Origin: Rhyzopertha dominica
Lineage: Eukaryota; Arthropoda; Insecta; Coleoptera; Bostrichidae
Assembly: GCA_025024175.1 (NCBI GenBank)
Contig: QCXZ01000064.1
Span: forward strand, 53,651,325 to 53,715,324
DNA length: 64,000 nucleotides
Reading direction: 5' to 3'
Every line of letters starts with the position of its first letter. Within the stretch, counting starts at the first letter, position 1. A model generated the notes under the pieces. That model had not been told where the DNA came from, did no database searches, and saw only the letters and a list, made by a program, of their open reading frames with translations. The position numbers were made by a program, and so were the translations under genes. Shown one piece after another: positions 32,160-45,879 of this stretch.

Positions 32160-33881
32160 CTGAAAATTGGAGACTACAGAGGCTAAATTTTGTATACAGT
32201 TACGAAATAGGCGTGAGCAAGATCCAAATCTTATCTTTCGTATTCTGACAATGTCAACTTTTTGAGGAAAAGCCTTATAATATTGAAGTAAGTAACATCT
32301 ACTTCCTAGTTAGAATGGTTAAGTAACATGCACATATTAAATATGCAGTTTAGTTATTGTTTATATTGTTCAGTTGTTAGTCGGATTGGAGAAGTTTGCA
32401 ATTTATTGTAATCTGGAATTCCTAAGTTTGGTGTATAATAAAGGTGTTTTCATACACAGCAGTCATCAATATAACATAAATTGCATAATAATAAAAGAAA
32501 CCAAGAGAAATAATTTTCTTTTAATATACTTGAGCGCAAAATAATCGACTCAGCAACGTATTCAAGCTTAAGAGAATGTGCATCCATTCCACTAGTACTT
32601 CAAGAAAAATTCAATTCTCTATGCTCAAAGCTCTACAATAAAGATATCCCTTGCACGTCTAATGTTTCTATTTTTTAAATGCATGTCTATGCTGTACTGT
32701 CTGCACCGCAACCAACTGCAGATAGATCTATTTCGCTATCATTATAGCTCATCAGTGCAGTTTAGGTCTAGTGCAGACAGCATGGCATAGAACTAGTTTT
32801 GCCTATATACCAAAGGCTTGGTATGATATAAGTAACAATTTAGATGGCAATGCCATCTGTCAGCATTACACTGACATGATGACAAAGCCACCTAGCTGCC
32901 TTAACGGGTACTACTTCCTAAAGGAAGTGACCTGTAGCCTGACAAATTGGCATGCAACAGATCGAAATGTGTACGAAGTTAGTGAATATAGACTGGTGTG
33001 GTAGGCAACAGTTTGACTGGTCTATTTGTACTTCCAAACAGACTGAATGTTGAGTGTTAGTTAGATTTTATTTTATATCGTTTGCTTAGNATTCTAGTCT
33101 ATACCTAACCTGAAGTAGATACTAAAAATGCTCATGTACGGATGTAAAAAATACTTATTGCGAGCACTTATAGTAGATCTAAATTTCCTTAACTTTTGTA
33201 TTTGGACATACGGCGTCTAGTATAGTATAAGTATTACATGGTCCCGTTCAAATTGTACAAGAATTATAACAATGTATTTTGTGTTATCAGGTATCAGAAA
33301 ATCTTGATACCTTCATTTGGGTGTTGTATAGAAATAGACATAAGTAGGTAAACGGCGGTCGTTCTTAACACTTAATTTAAATTATTAATTTTATTTTTTT
33401 AATTTTCAACTTTCCATAATAATTTGACAGACTGTCTTCGTTGTTGGCCGCCATTTTCTAGCTTCTTCGAATGCAAGAGACAGTTTTTGATGAACGCTAA
33501 TCAAGAAACTGACTACGAAATAAAAGACCTTTCAAGCACAATTTTCGGATGGCTTAGCTCTTTTACGAAGCATTTCCTTACGTGTATAGTTGTTTTCCTA
33601 TTTTGGCGTTATGCATTAATTGTTTGACAAGTGTTTCTATTTAAGTTCTTAATTAAATATTCTTCACGATTTTGTGTTACTTTAGTGTGCATATCCGTTA
33701 CACCCTAATGCAAATTAGATATATTTACATGACTTCAGTGTAGAACTAACAATTTATCAATATGCTGAGAACTACACAGATGCATCGAAACTGTTACTGC
33801 TGCCCTACCCAACTATAATAAGCAAAAATGTGCAGTTGAATAAACCTTTATCTTTTTGGTGTTTCAGGTGACATGCAGGTC
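32160..33881. other. Non-coding end of unit 1
   Basis: AT-rich sequence with no supported gene. It contains the 106-bp inverted-repeat element (32686-32791) and ends at the duplication junction. One ambiguous base lies near 33090. Confidence 0.5.
32686..32791 (+). mobile_element. 106-bp MITE-like element, unit 1 copy
   Basis: The ends TCTATGCTGTACTGTCTGCA and TGCAGACAGCATGGCATAGA form imperfect inverted repeats. It has the same length as the copies in GFM2 intron 5 and unit 2. Confidence 0.7.
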
Positions 33882-33934
33882 GGTTTCATTTTACTGGGTA
33901 AGTTGTAACCTTCTGTGACTAAAGAATACGCCAT
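33882..33934 (-). pseudogene. p31comet 5' end, duplicated stub (18 codons)
   Basis: The minus strand from 33934 repeats the p31comet start (MAYSLVTEGYNLPSKMK, one change, C3 to Y) and then runs out of the duplication. After the junction the frame continues for about ten unrelated codons to a stop near 33850, a chimeric frame of 28 codons. The 5' UTR and promoter are duplicated as well (33935-34100). It cannot make p31comet. Confidence 0.9.
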
Positions 33935-34099
33935 AAATAAAAGAATATAGAAATATACAATATATAAAACACTTTTAACTTCAACCAGTCACACTTAAAT
34001 AATTATAATTATAAACGTTTGTAACAAAATTATAACGGGTATATGACATAACCACAAACAACAACATTTAACAGTGTTGCCAGAATGCGATGTAGAATA

Positions 34100-35830
34100 T
34101 ATGTACAGGGTGAGCTAATAACTAATAAGAGAGGTGGCCGTTTATATCTCATAAACCAGTAGCCCTAGAGCTTTAAGGTAAAAAATTTCTCAAGTAAAGT
34201 GGCCAAGACAAATTGCTGGAAAATATTTTCGAGTTTGTAAAGTGACCGCTAGAGGGCGCTGTGGTACCTCCAAATTACAAAATTACTGTTTCTGTCATTT
34301 TTAGCCTAATAAATGTCTGCGGTATTGAACATTTTAAGATTTTTGGACTAAAATCTACCATTTCTGTTTAAAACTATTTTTTTGCTAAATGTCAAATAAA
34401 GGAGTGGGGGGCGGGTGAATAATAATATAGAAAATCGCTTATATTTCAGGTTTGGCTTGACCGATTTTAACCAACGAGGTGTCATTTTCAAGAGCTTATG
34501 TGCCTTTATAAAAAGCAATTTTAAATGTCTGGACATAGTTTGTGTGTTGACTGCATGAGGCCGTTTTTTGAAGTTACTACCTAAATATAAAATTTTCTCG
34601 AAATTTTAAAATGCAAAGTTATTAGGCTGTTTACTTTATTAAATGAACAATTGAATATATACTATAATGGTGAAAACTAAAATGGTGAAAACCGCACCAT
34701 TTAAAAAATTCGAGAAAAATCGATATTTAGGGAGTAATTTCAGAACACGTCCTCTTGCGGTCAACACACAAACTATGTTCTGACACTTAAAATTGCTTTT
34801 TATAAAGGTACATAAGCTCTTGAAATTGACACCTCGTTGGTTGAATTCGGTCAAGCCAAACCCAAAATATCAGCAGTTTTCTATATTAATATTCACAGGC
34901 CCCGCTCCTTTATTTGACATTTAAAAATAAAATGTTTTAAACAAAAATGGTAGATTTTAGTTCAAACAATCTTAATTGCTGGAAAAATATTCGAGTTGGT
35001 AAAGTGACCACCAGGAGGCGCGGTGGCACCTCCAAATTACAANGTTAANGTTTATATTATTTTTAGCCTAATAAATGTCTGCGGTATAAAACATTTTAAG
35101 ATTGTTTGGACTAAAATCTACCATTTTTTAGAACATTTTTCGTTATATGTCAAATAAAGGAGTGGGGGGCGGTTAAATATTAATATAGAAAATCGCTAAT
35201 ATTTCAGGTTTGGCTTGACCGATTTCAACCAACGAGGTGTCATTTTCAAGAGCTTATGTGCCTTTATAAAAAGCAATTCTAAGTGTCAGAACATAGTTTG
35301 TGCGTTGAGCGCAAGAGGGCGTTTTCTGAAATTAATACCTAAAGTCGATTTTTCTCAAAATTTTTAAATGGTGCGGTTTTCACCATTTTAGTATATATTA
35401 AATTGTTCTTTTAATGAAGTGAATAGCCCTATATCTTTGCATTTAAAAATTTCTAGAAAAATGTATATTTAAGTAGTAACTTCAGAAAACAAACTCTTAC
35501 GGTCAACACACAATTAATGTTCTAACACTTAAAATTGCTTTTTATAAGGGCACATAAGCTCTTGAAAACGACACCTCGCCGGTTAAAATCGGTCAAGCCA
35601 AACCTGAGATATTAGCGATTTTCTATATTAATATTCACCCACTCCCCACTCCTTTATTTGACATTTAACAAAAAAATGTTCTAAACAAAAATAGTAGATT
35701 TTAGTCCAAACAATCTTACAATGTTTAATACCGCAGACATTTATTAGGCCAAATATGACAGAAACATTAATTTTGTAATTTGCAGGTACAACAGCGCCCT
35801 CTAGCAGTCACTTTGTTCCGAAAAATCGTG
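34100..35830. repeat. Four-armed foldback array, unit 2 copy
   Basis: It has the same alternating arms as at 14331-16060, with arm starts offset by about 19,770 and then drifting through small indels. The left terminus reads GTACAGGGTGAG. Both copies keep all four arms, so the structure predates the duplication. Confidence 0.8.
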
Positions 35831-36199
35831 AGACTTCGGAAATTAATGATTCTTGATTGACTGTGGATCAAAATTAAAATTAAAAGCGCTATTTTAAATT
35901 TAATAACTGACATTTGGCCAATCGCGGGTAAAAGTCATGCAACGAGGGAATCGTGAAATAATAGACAACTACGAATAAGGAATAACTACAATAATAAGGA
36001 ATAAGGATGTCAAACAAACGATTAGCTAGCGTCCCTGTTTGAACGTTTGTACCGGCGAATTCAAGCTTTTACGGATTGCCGATAGGTGGCTCCCCATGTC
36101 AATTGTATATTTTTTTAATAATTTAAGCACAATGCAACGTGACAAAATTTCCTTTTTACTGGGTAGTTAGGTTTTATCCTAACTTCAAGTTATAATACT

Positions 36200-37230
36200 A
36201 CAAATACCAACCATTCAGTTCGCCATCAAGAATTTTTTTTAATAGAAGGCAGCCAGACTAAATTATTTAAGAATCTTTACGATCGACTGGGAGAAAGTGG
36301 TTCTTTTCATCCCAAGCTAGATAATGTGGAATGACCAAAATCGATTGTTACAGGACAAGGAAGGGAAATCTTGGTGCCTGTGGCAGATAATCCTGAAATA
36401 AGTACCATAAGATTAAGATTAGCTGTAGGCAGGTCTTCGATATTATGATATTAAGAATATTCCGCCAGGAAAGACCTTATCCATACCATTTCGCGCCTGT
36501 TCAAAATCTCCTACAAGCTGATCTGCCAGCTAAGCTACAATTTGCCCGTTCTTGTCGGGTAACCTCAAAACGAAGATCCGTTATTGTTCTTAAATAACAC
36601 GTTTTATTTTCTGACGAAGCTACATTTATACACCGATGAGTATTTATAACTTCCGGAACAAGCATTATTGGGACACACACAATCCGCAATTAGTTACTGA
36701 ACGGCACTTTCGGAAGGAATTTAAATCTAATGTTTGGTGCGGAATTATTGGCAACATGTTTTGGGACTATGTGGATTACCGAATAATTTAAACGGTGATT
36801 TACACCTAAATTTTCTTGAAAACCATCTTCTCGATTATTTCGACAATTTACCGCTAAATGTAAAACAGACCATGTTATTCAAGCAAGATGATGCTTCAGC
36901 ACATTCTTCTGGATCGAATAGAAACCTACTTAAAATAAGTACGCATTTTTATGGTCGTTGGATTGGTCATGGGAGTCAATAAATAGCTTGACCTGGGCGA
37001 AGCCCCGACTTAAATCCTATGGATTTTTGCGCATGGGGGTACTTAAAATCACTTATATACTTGTACATAGAAGACAAATAATCGAGAAGAGTTGCGGCGA
37101 AGGATTAAAAATTCTGCTGTACCTCTTTGGAGCGAAGATTTGTTATTTAAAATTCTGCGATGGTTTAACAAACAAACAAATGGATACCATTTCGAGCTTC
37201 TGTTGTCAAGAGCAGACATCTTTTTTTTAT
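36200..37230 (+). pseudogene. Tc1/mariner-like transposase, unit 2 copy without inserts
   Basis: It is the same dead transposase as at 16440-18500 but carries neither MITE: the TA (36626 region) and ACTATGTG (about 36766) target sites are single and undisturbed. Readable blocks include FNVWCGIIGNMFWDYV, the NFLENHLLDYFDNLPL block and DDASAHSSGSN. Frameshifts remain. Confidence 0.78.
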
Positions 37231-37954
37231 TAATGCTTGTGCCGTAGGTATGTGTTTAAAATAAAATTTACCTTTTTATTGTTGTCTGCCTTTAACCTTG
37301 TTTTAATCAAAGCCTACTTGAAATATTGTATAGGTAATGTATACCGTTTAATAATTGACGTACATTACATTACTAAAGTGGTAATATCTCGAAAAGGGTA
37401 AGTGATAGCGACTTCTTCAAGGTATACATTTTTTGTGGAAAAAGTACAAAGACATTTATATCTGCCAAAAAAGTATGTACGAGGAGGCGCAAAAATATAA
37501 TGACGTTTTTAATTCGCGTGAAGTACTGTAGACCGCGCCACATGCAACTATAGTAGGCAATCTATCTAAATATTTCAATTCATCGGCTCAAAAAAACCTC
37601 TATATACCGAAGTTCATGTAAGTACTACTACAATTTTAACAAAAGTTATTAGAAAATTTAAAAACAATCTAAGTTTAGCACCCCGATATCTGCCAGTAAA
37701 TCATTTTGGAAAGATGTCGCATGTTTGTAGTTTTTTTACGAACCAGACGCTTATCTGTCAATTACTATTATTGGACACACAAATACCTTGGTGGTCACCC
37801 AAAACTTTTTTTATTGCGAGAATTGCTGTACTGTATGCGAAGTACTATATCAAAAGATTACATTGTTTACACATATTCAAATAAAATGGACTACTAAATT
37901 GAAGACTACATATCAATTTGTAAATTAAATATAATAAGAGTACCCATAAAATAT

Positions 37955-39251
37955 TTACTGATTTGTCGTTATAAGAATATTTGGAGTGGTCCTATTAACC
38001 ATTCCTTCTATTCTAACCGGATTGTGAGTTGTTGCCGTGCTGCTCCCAAAATGTCGACTCTTACTTTTTCTGGCGTCGTAGCCTTGATATTTCCTATCAG
38101 AAGTTTGCGAGGGTGGCTCCAAACTCTTCGTTCTGGGCATTTCTGTTCGAGTGGAACTGTTTGGTGCATAATATGGAGATTCAACCGTCCCAATACCAGA
38201 TGAAGATAATTCCATACCAGATGAAGAGAATCCCATACCAGATGAAGGGTATCCGAAGCCTTCCTGTCCACCAAAATACATACCACCACCGCAAAATCCG
38301 AATGGGGGGCAAAATGGGCTTAAACCTCCTTGATAAAATGGTCCTAGTGATCCATAACCGTAGCTATCGTCGTAACAAGAGGAGGAGCAATGCGATGGAG
38401 GAGGGCTTTCGTAGCAGCCTTCGCATGACTGCTGTTGGAACATACCACAAGTCACGTAGGGCCAAGATTGTTGGTAACTACATCTCGGCCTAGGTTGTGG
38501 TATGTAGAAGTAATTTCCCATGTACGGTTGCATATGCATAACAGGCGACTTGCAATAATCACCGCAACGGTACGCTTTAGAATGATAGCACTGCATAAAA
38601 GGCCAATAAGGCTGAGGACGACACTGCTGTGGACCCACTACGTTACAGCATTTCTGCTGTTGTGTTTGAGTTGCGATGCTGCTCCCCCCTTGCGACACGT
38701 ATCCACTAAGATCGAAAGTGTTGCCCAAAGTAAAGTTGTTCATGTTGGTGTTATTAACCGTCACGGGTACGTCGATTATGTTTGTATTGTTTATGGCCGT
38801 TTTCAGAGTAATGACCGTAGTGATGTTTCCAAGTGAAATCGCCGAGGAGTATTTCTGTTGCTCCACGCAGTCTTTCTTGCACTTCTGTCTACATCTAGAA
38901 CTCCGGCACTGATTGTGACAGGTTCTGTGGCAGCAAGATGAAGTGCTGCAAGTAGTAGCCCTACAGCAGCTGCTGCAGAACGATTGGCACTGGTTCTGAC
39001 TGGCAATAGTTGCAATTGCATTCATCGCAAGTCTCACCACATTCAGAACCTTCGCCTTCACAAGACTCATCGCAATCACCACTAATGTCACGTCTGACCC
39101 TCTTGCGAATACATCTTACGTAGGTCGTGTAATCCATTATGTTTACACAGTTTTCTTGCTGCTGTACTTCTGTGCAAGGGGATGACTGGCTGTTTTCTGT
39201 CCAGTGAAGGATCAAGAGTGCGGAAAGAAGACAAAAATGCATCTGAAACAT
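37955..39251 (-). CDS. Cys-rich secreted protein, copy 2 (one frameshift, probably sequencing error)
   Basis: Same gene as 24328-25647, with the same signal peptide and RKRVRR site. One extra A near 38998 (TTCTGACTGG instead of TTCTGCTGG) breaks the frame in the first Cys block, splitting it into 39251-38961 and 39091-37955. Copy 3, otherwise nearly identical, does not have this base. Relative to copy 1 the tail lacks about eight residues after SSGIG (VESPYYAPNSS against VESPYEEQYALVNPAPNNS), a genuine difference between the units. Confidence 0.7.
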
Positions 39252-39929
39252 AAAGCATTATTAATGCTTTTATTCTACTTATTTGAATGTTTTCTTCAAA
39301 ATAGGTCATCATGTCAGATTTCTGTAAATTTTATTTAAAACGTTTTTTTTATAAAATATATTAAAGTTTAACTATTTTCAAACATATTTTCTTTTACAAG
39401 TTTGTTATAATAAGACATACAACAGGTTCTTTCAAAATGTTATGCTTGATTTATACATCATAGACCCTAAGCCACTGCCCTTCCTTTGGTGGCATCAATA
39501 AAAATCGAAGAACTTATAAATTGCTGCGAGTGAATATACAGGGTAGTGGCTTGCTAATGAGGGGAGTCGGGTTAGACCCCCTCCCCAGACCCATGAGGAA
39601 TCATGACTTTTAAAACAAAAATAGGAACATAAAAACTGTTTTCCAGCTTTGTTAACAGAAATAATTAAATTTTATGTTTTAATATTTTTCTCTTGCCCAA
39701 TTCCAACACTCTAGCATAAACATTGGGATAAAGACTACAAGGATGGAAAGCAGATTTCTATATATTGAAATCGAGTCACAGTATTTTTCGAAAGAAAGTC
39801 TCGTTCTGCAATAATGTTAACTACTTTTGATGATATAGTTCATATGAAGGATTGATATGAAAATATAGTATGTTTTCTTGGTAAAATCAATTGTCAACTT
39901 ATATGTGATACACGAATGCTGATCTCAAA

Positions 39930-42000
39930 GTATCCACGATCCACGACACCAGGACGAAGTCGAAAAGGACCTGGACTACTTACACATATTGCTAAGCAAC
40001 ACAATAGACGAGGACACCTGGTACGACCTGGATAGGCTAACTATATGGATAAAGCCACCAACGCAGCTAACGAAGCAAGGAAGACGCAGGCTAAGAAGTT
40101 CGACGTGGACTAGTAGTTAACTTGCCATCAACATCTTTAGATGATGTCAAGGGATTGAACTATGCAATATCCCCAAACATCGCAACACCGCAAAGGAGGA
40201 GATTATCAGCGTCCTGGAAATAACCTGCCGCCACCTACCATCACACGCAGCCAAAGAAGTGAGGATTGAAGCCAGCGGAAATACTTTAAACAGCAAAGAA
40301 AGGAGTGCGATAAGGGAGCTAAAGAACAACCCAGACCGGACAATATTACCGACCGACAAAGGCAACGCTATCGTCATCTTGGATACGATGAACTACATAA
40401 CAAAAGTGAGGAGATACTCGAGGACCCAGCCCTACATGAAGATAACAAAGAACCCAGCAAGACGCATCCAATGGACCATCAATGCAGCCATACGGAAATC
40501 GAAGATACCAGAAGAGCTACATCGCGGGATACCGCAACTATATTGGCTACCGAAGATTCACAATCCAGAGATACCACCGAGACCGATTGCTAGTGCAACA
40601 GGATCTGCCACCCAATTCCTCTAGCTCGCTACATCGCGTAGACCCTCAAAGGACTGGTAGGAACGACAGAAAACTACGCCAGGAACGCTGGAGGTCTTAT
40701 TGAGAAAGTGAAGATCAAACTGGATCCGGAAGACATCTTAGTAAGCTTGTATATTACCACACTCTTCACGAAGATACCACTGGACGATGCCTTAAGGGAG
40801 TTGAAGAAACATCTACAAGTAGAATACCTGGATGAAAAACTAGTCCAATTAGCAAAGCTCTGCCTGAAATCTACTTTCATCAAGTTCCAGAAGGAATACT
40901 ACGAGCAAACAGAAGGTGCTCCTATGGGGTCACCGCTTTTCCCGCTGATAGCGAACGTTTTACTTGGAGGCCTTCGAGACAGCTGCATTGGCATCGGCAC
41001 CACCTTAAACCTAAGTGTTGGTCTAGATACGTTGACGACACTTTCACCGTCGAGAAAGACCATAAAGGAGTTCCTGGACCATCTAAACAGCATCCAGAGT
41101 GGCATACAATTTACGATGCAGGTGGGACACCAATGGCGGCCTACCATTCCTGGATGTGATGGTGATGAGGAAACAAGACGGCAGGCTAGGACATCAGGTG
41201 TATAGGAAAGCCAACCTACATGAATTTCTACATATATGCAGATTCACATTCATCAGCCCGCCCAAAAGCAGGGAGTCATCAACACGCTGATACAACGAGC
41301 GAAGCTAATATCAGCGAGCCAGACCAGCTTATAAACGTAGAAGAGGAATTATAACTTCTATGCAGAGCACTACAGAAGAACGGGTATCCTAAGACACGAA
41401 TTAAGAAGGCTATCAACATGCAGCCACATAGAAAACATCGTTGCAGCATACCTGCCCTATGTCAATGGATGTACAGATAAGATCAGCGCCTCGGGGAAAC
41501 TAACGCCTTTCCGCAATATCATTTTGACGACGGAGAGCTACAAACTCGGGGTGTGTATAGCATTCTATGCAGCTGTGACAAGGTTTATATCGGTCAAATT
41601 AGGAAGGCATATCAGCAGGAGAATCAAGGAACACATCATGGACACCAGGGACCTGCAATGTGACAGGTCCGCTGTGGCAGAACACCGAATGGAGACTGGT
41701 CACATCATCAAATTTGAGCAGGAATAAATTCTGTCAAGGGAAGCGAGATTGTACAAGGAAGCCATCGAAATCCAGAAGAATCCGCACAACTACAACCAGG
41801 GCATCGAACTACCTGGAATCTGGAAAATCGGTCATGCGTAACAACAACAACGCTCACGCTTCAGCGAACCGGACAAACATAAATACCAGAGCAGACTAAG
41901 ACAGTTCAGTTTCAGAGCTACTTCTGAGGAAGACATCGATATGAGTGTGGAAACGTCAAGACCAAAACAAGCAACGTGGGAACCAGCCCGGAAATGTATT
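39930..42000 (+). pseudogene. Penelope-like element, unit 2 copy left of the gap
   Basis: Same element as at 26340-28200 and 45880-47940. Clear blocks: ILPTDKGNAIVI, LPKIHNPEIPPRPIAS in another frame, DPEDILVSLYITTLFTKIPL, EGAPMGSPLFPLIANV, and the C-terminal KFISV..RHISRRIKEHIMD region. It carries extra single-base insertions relative to the copy right of the gap, which breaks frames that are open there. Confidence 0.85.
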
Positions 42001-43497
42001 TTATTATCTTAAAATCAGTTGCCAATTCTACTTCGTCTTCCCAGCAGTATACTTCCGAAGTCATGCTTTAACATTTACATTGTAAAAAAGACTGACCAAA
42101 CAGGACCAAATAACTTGCGGGTATTAAAACGATATAGTTTCACGATTTGCTAGTTGAAGACTAACAAAATATTTTTTACTGTCATTTACACATAAAACTA
42201 TTGTCTGATGCAATGGAAAAAAATGGGGGACCACATTTAAGTAACTTAAACAAAATTTCCTAACATAATTGATGGCCGGAAATTTAAAAAGGGAAATTTT
42301 ATAAGATACAGAATTATTTCTTAACAACGAGAATTTGAATTTTGAAAATAAAATTGAATTAACTTTGAACGGGCTTGCTTTGGAGTGCATTTTAAAAACG
42401 TGGCATATTTGTACCGGAATTCTTTCACTCTGATTTCCTGACAATGTTTAGAGATTAGCCAAGTGGTAATATTTTATCGTATAATTTTGAGGAACCGCTA
42501 AAAAACGGTATCAAGACAAAATGCTTGCTGATTGCTGTCGGACTTTAATTGATTGGCTTAGTGATTAATTAATAACAATAATTTCTTTTTGCATTCAGAA
42601 ATGATAGGCCTTATGAACACCTTAACATTGATACAACACCGGAGTCTTATTCACTTGTAGGAGCAGATATTTATTATAAGCTGTGAAGCGCTGCCTAGGA
42701 TAGATGTCATAGTATATGTGCTGTTGAGGTAGTTTCATCTTATTGCAATTTAATTAATTAATATTTGTTATACACAGGGTAGATCAAGTCTTTACCTTTC
42801 CAAAAGAGCAGAAAAATATCAAAACAAATAAAAATTTTGTGATAAAAATTAGTTTTTGACTCATTCATTTTGAAACTATCCAAATCAAATAACATTATGA
42901 TTTATATCATACACCAAGAGGTGCGAATTTATATTTATTTTGAGTTGATATTGCATTATTAATACATAGTTTGAATTTACCCTTATTTAAGTTATTGAAC
43001 AAAATAATGAATTATTATAATAGTTATCTACATAATCACCCATATCGGGTCACGTGGAATAATTAATTCCGTTATTAATGTACAAATCCGATACCGAAGC
43101 TTTTCAATTTCGAATGGATGGTCCAATTTCAATTTTCTAAATGTACAAATGTAGAAAACAAAGGTAGCTTTCAAATGCGATGTAACATGAGTACAGTTGT
43201 TGTTTAAGATTTTTGGGTTGATAGTGACTGTGGCACCATCTTGAATTTTGGAAAAAAGTGTCGTCTTTAAAGGGAGGCCATTTTTCAGCTATGTACCTTA
43301 TCCTGGTTTTATCCGAACCCTCTAACTTAACGTGTGCAAAAATTAGAATAATGAAAGTGTCTGCGAAATGTTTTTAAATTAAGACACCCATCACATTAGA
43401 ATGAACACTTCGATTTCAATTTTCTAAACGAAATATCACATAGCTATTTAAAATTTTTGAGTTGGCAGTTACGGTGGCGCCTTCCTTTTAAGAAAAA
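42000..43497. other. Non-coding stretch with excess single-base indels
   Basis: The counterpart of 47935-49408. Between about 42000 and 42480 there are dozens of one-base insertions or deletions relative to 47935-48400, whereas that copy agrees with unit 1 (28190-28650) at these positions. No gene. Confidence 0.7.
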
Positions 43498-43597
43498 NNN
43501 NNNNNNNNNNNNNNNNNNNNNNNNNNNNNNNNNNNNNNNNNNNNNNNNNNNNNNNNNNNNNNNNNNNNNNNNNNNNNNNNNNNNNNNNNNNNNNNNN
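43498..43597. other. Assembly gap (100 N)
   Basis: Exactly 100 N bases, the usual symbol for a scaffold gap of unknown size. Sequence left of it ends at the equivalent of about 49408 and sequence right of it starts at the equivalent of 37652, so the two contig ends overlap by about 5.8 kb. Confidence 0.95.
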
Positions 43598-43901
43598 AGA
43601 AAATTTAAAAACAATCTAAGTTTAGCACCCCGATATCTGCCAGTAAATCATTTTGGAAAGATGTCGCATGTTTGTAGTTTTTTTACGAACCAGACGCTTA
43701 TCTGTCAATTACTATTATTGGACACACAAATACCTTGGTGGTCACCCAAAACTTTTTTTATTGCGAGAATTGCTGTACTGTATGCGAAGTACTATATCAA
43801 AAGATTACATTGTTTACACATATTCAAATAAAATGGACTACTAAATTGAAGACTACATATCAATTTGTAAATTAAATATAATAAGAGTACCCATAAAATA
43901 T

Positions 43902-45199
43902 TTACTGATTTGTCGTTATAAGAATATTTGGAGTGGTCCTATTAACCATTCCTTCTATTCTAACCGGATTGTGAGTTGTTGCCGTGCTGCTCCCAAAATG
44001 TCGACTCTTACTTTTTCTGGCGTCGTAGCCTTGATATTTCCTATCAGAAGTTTGCGAGGGTGGCTCCAAACTCTTCGTTCTGGGCATTTCTGTTCGAGTG
44101 GAACTGTTTGGTGCATAATATGGAGATTCAACCGTCCCAATACCAGATGAAGATAATTCCATACCAGATGAAGAGAATCCCATACCAGATGAAGGGTATC
44201 CGAAGCCTTCCTGTCCACCAAAATACATACCACCACCGCAAAATCCGAATGGGGGGCAAAATGGGCTTAAACCTCCTTGATAAAATGGTCCTAGTGATCC
44301 ATAACCGTAGCTATCGTCGTAACAAGAGGAGGAGCAATGCGATGGAGGAGGGCTTTCGTAGCAGCCTTCGCATGACTGCTGTTGGAACATACCACAAGTC
44401 ACGTAGGGCCAAGATTGTTGGTAACTACATCTCGGCCTAGGTTGTGGTATGTAGAAGTAATTTCCCATGTACGGTTGCATATGCATAACAGGCGACTTGC
44501 AATAATCACCGCAACGGTACGCTTTAGAATGATAGCACTGCATAAAAGGCCAATAAGGCTGAGGACGACACTGCTGTGGACCCACTACGTTACAGCATTT
44601 CTGCTGTTGTGTTTGAGTTGCGATGCTGCTCCCCCCTTGCGACACGTATCCACTAAGATCGAAAGTGTTGCCCAAAGTAAAGTTGTTCATGTTGGTGTTA
44701 TTAACCGTCACGGGTACGTCGATTATGTTTGTATTGTTTATGGCCGTTTTCAGAGTAATGACCGTAGTGATGTTTCCAAGTGAAATCGCCGAGGAGTATT
44801 TCTGTTGCTCCACGCAGTCTTTCTTGCACTTCTGTCTACATCTAGAACTCCGGCCACTGATTGTGACAGGTTCTGTGGCAGCAAGATGAAGTGCTGCAAG
44901 TAGTAGCACCTACAGCAGCTGCTGCAGAACGATTGGCACTGGTTCTGCTGGCAATAGTTGCAATTGCATTCATCGCAAGTCTCACCACATTCAGAACCTT
45001 CGCCTTCACAAGACTCATCGCAATCACCACTAATGTCACGTCTGACCCTCTTGCGAATACATCTTACGTAGGTCGTGTAATCCATTATGTTTACACAGTT
45101 TTCTTGCTGCTGTACTTCTGTGCAAGGGGATGACTGGCTGTTTTCTGTCCAGTGAAGGATCAAGAGTGCGGAAAGAAGACAAAAATGCATCTGAAACAT
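43902..45199 (-). CDS. Cys-rich secreted protein, copy 3 (two nearby frameshifts, probably errors)
   Basis: Nearly identical to copy 2. Two one-base insertions, an extra C near 44852 (CCGGCCACTG) and an extra A near 44909 (GTAGCACCTA), shift the frame in the first Cys block. Outside that block both halves are open: 45199 to about 44910 and about 44850 to 43902. Copy 2 and copy 1 are normal at both sites, while copy 3 is normal where copy 2 is broken. The underlying gene is therefore probably intact. Confidence 0.7.
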
Positions 45200-45879
45200 A
45201 AAGCATTATTAATGCTTTTATTCTACTTATTTGAATGTTTTCTTCAAAAATAGGTCATCATGTCAGATTTCTGTAAAATTTTATTAAAACGTTTTTTTTA
45301 TAAAAATATATTAAACTTTAACTATTTTCAAACATATTTTCTTTTACAAGTTTGTTATAATAAGACATACAACAGGTTCTTTCAAAATGTTATGCTTGAT
45401 TTATACATCATAGACCCTAAGCCACTGCCCTTCCTTTGGTGGCATCAATAAAAATCGAAGAACTTATAAATTGCTGCGAGTGAATATACAGGGTAGTGGC
45501 TTGCTAATGAGGGGAGTCGGGTTAGACCCCCTCCCCAGACCCATGAGGAATCATGACTTTTAAAACAAAAATAGGAACATAAAAACTGTTTTCCAGCTTT
45601 GTTAACAGAAATAATTAAATTTTATGTTTTAATATTTTTCTCTTGCCCAATTCCAACACTCTAGCATAAACATTGGGATAAAGACTACAAGGATGGAAAG
45701 CAGATTTCCTATATATTGAAATCGAGTCACAGTATTTTTTCGAAAGAAAGTCTCGTTTCTGCAATAATGTTAACTACTTTTGATGATATAGTTCATATGA
45801 AGGATTGATATGAAAATATAGTATGTTTTCTTGGTAAAAATCAATTGTCAACTTATATGTGATACACGAATGCTGATCT

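Larger units (their letters stand above)
14112..33881. repeat. Segmental tandem duplication, unit 1
   Basis: Unit 1 runs from GGTTTCATTT in p31comet exon 1 to the base before the same GGTTTCATTT at 33882; the offset is 19,770 bases. Contents in order match unit 2: p31comet 5' end, foldback array, Tc1-like pseudogene, Cys-rich gene, Penelope-like element, copia remnant, 106-bp element. Unit 1 is longer by three insertions (LTR retrotransposon, H2B-carrying MITE, hAT MITE). The homologous parts look about 95% alike by eye. Confidence 0.9.

Noticed and set aside
43498..43831. Reading frame running through the N gap
   Set aside because: Most of its residues are unknown; it is an artefact of the 100-N gap.
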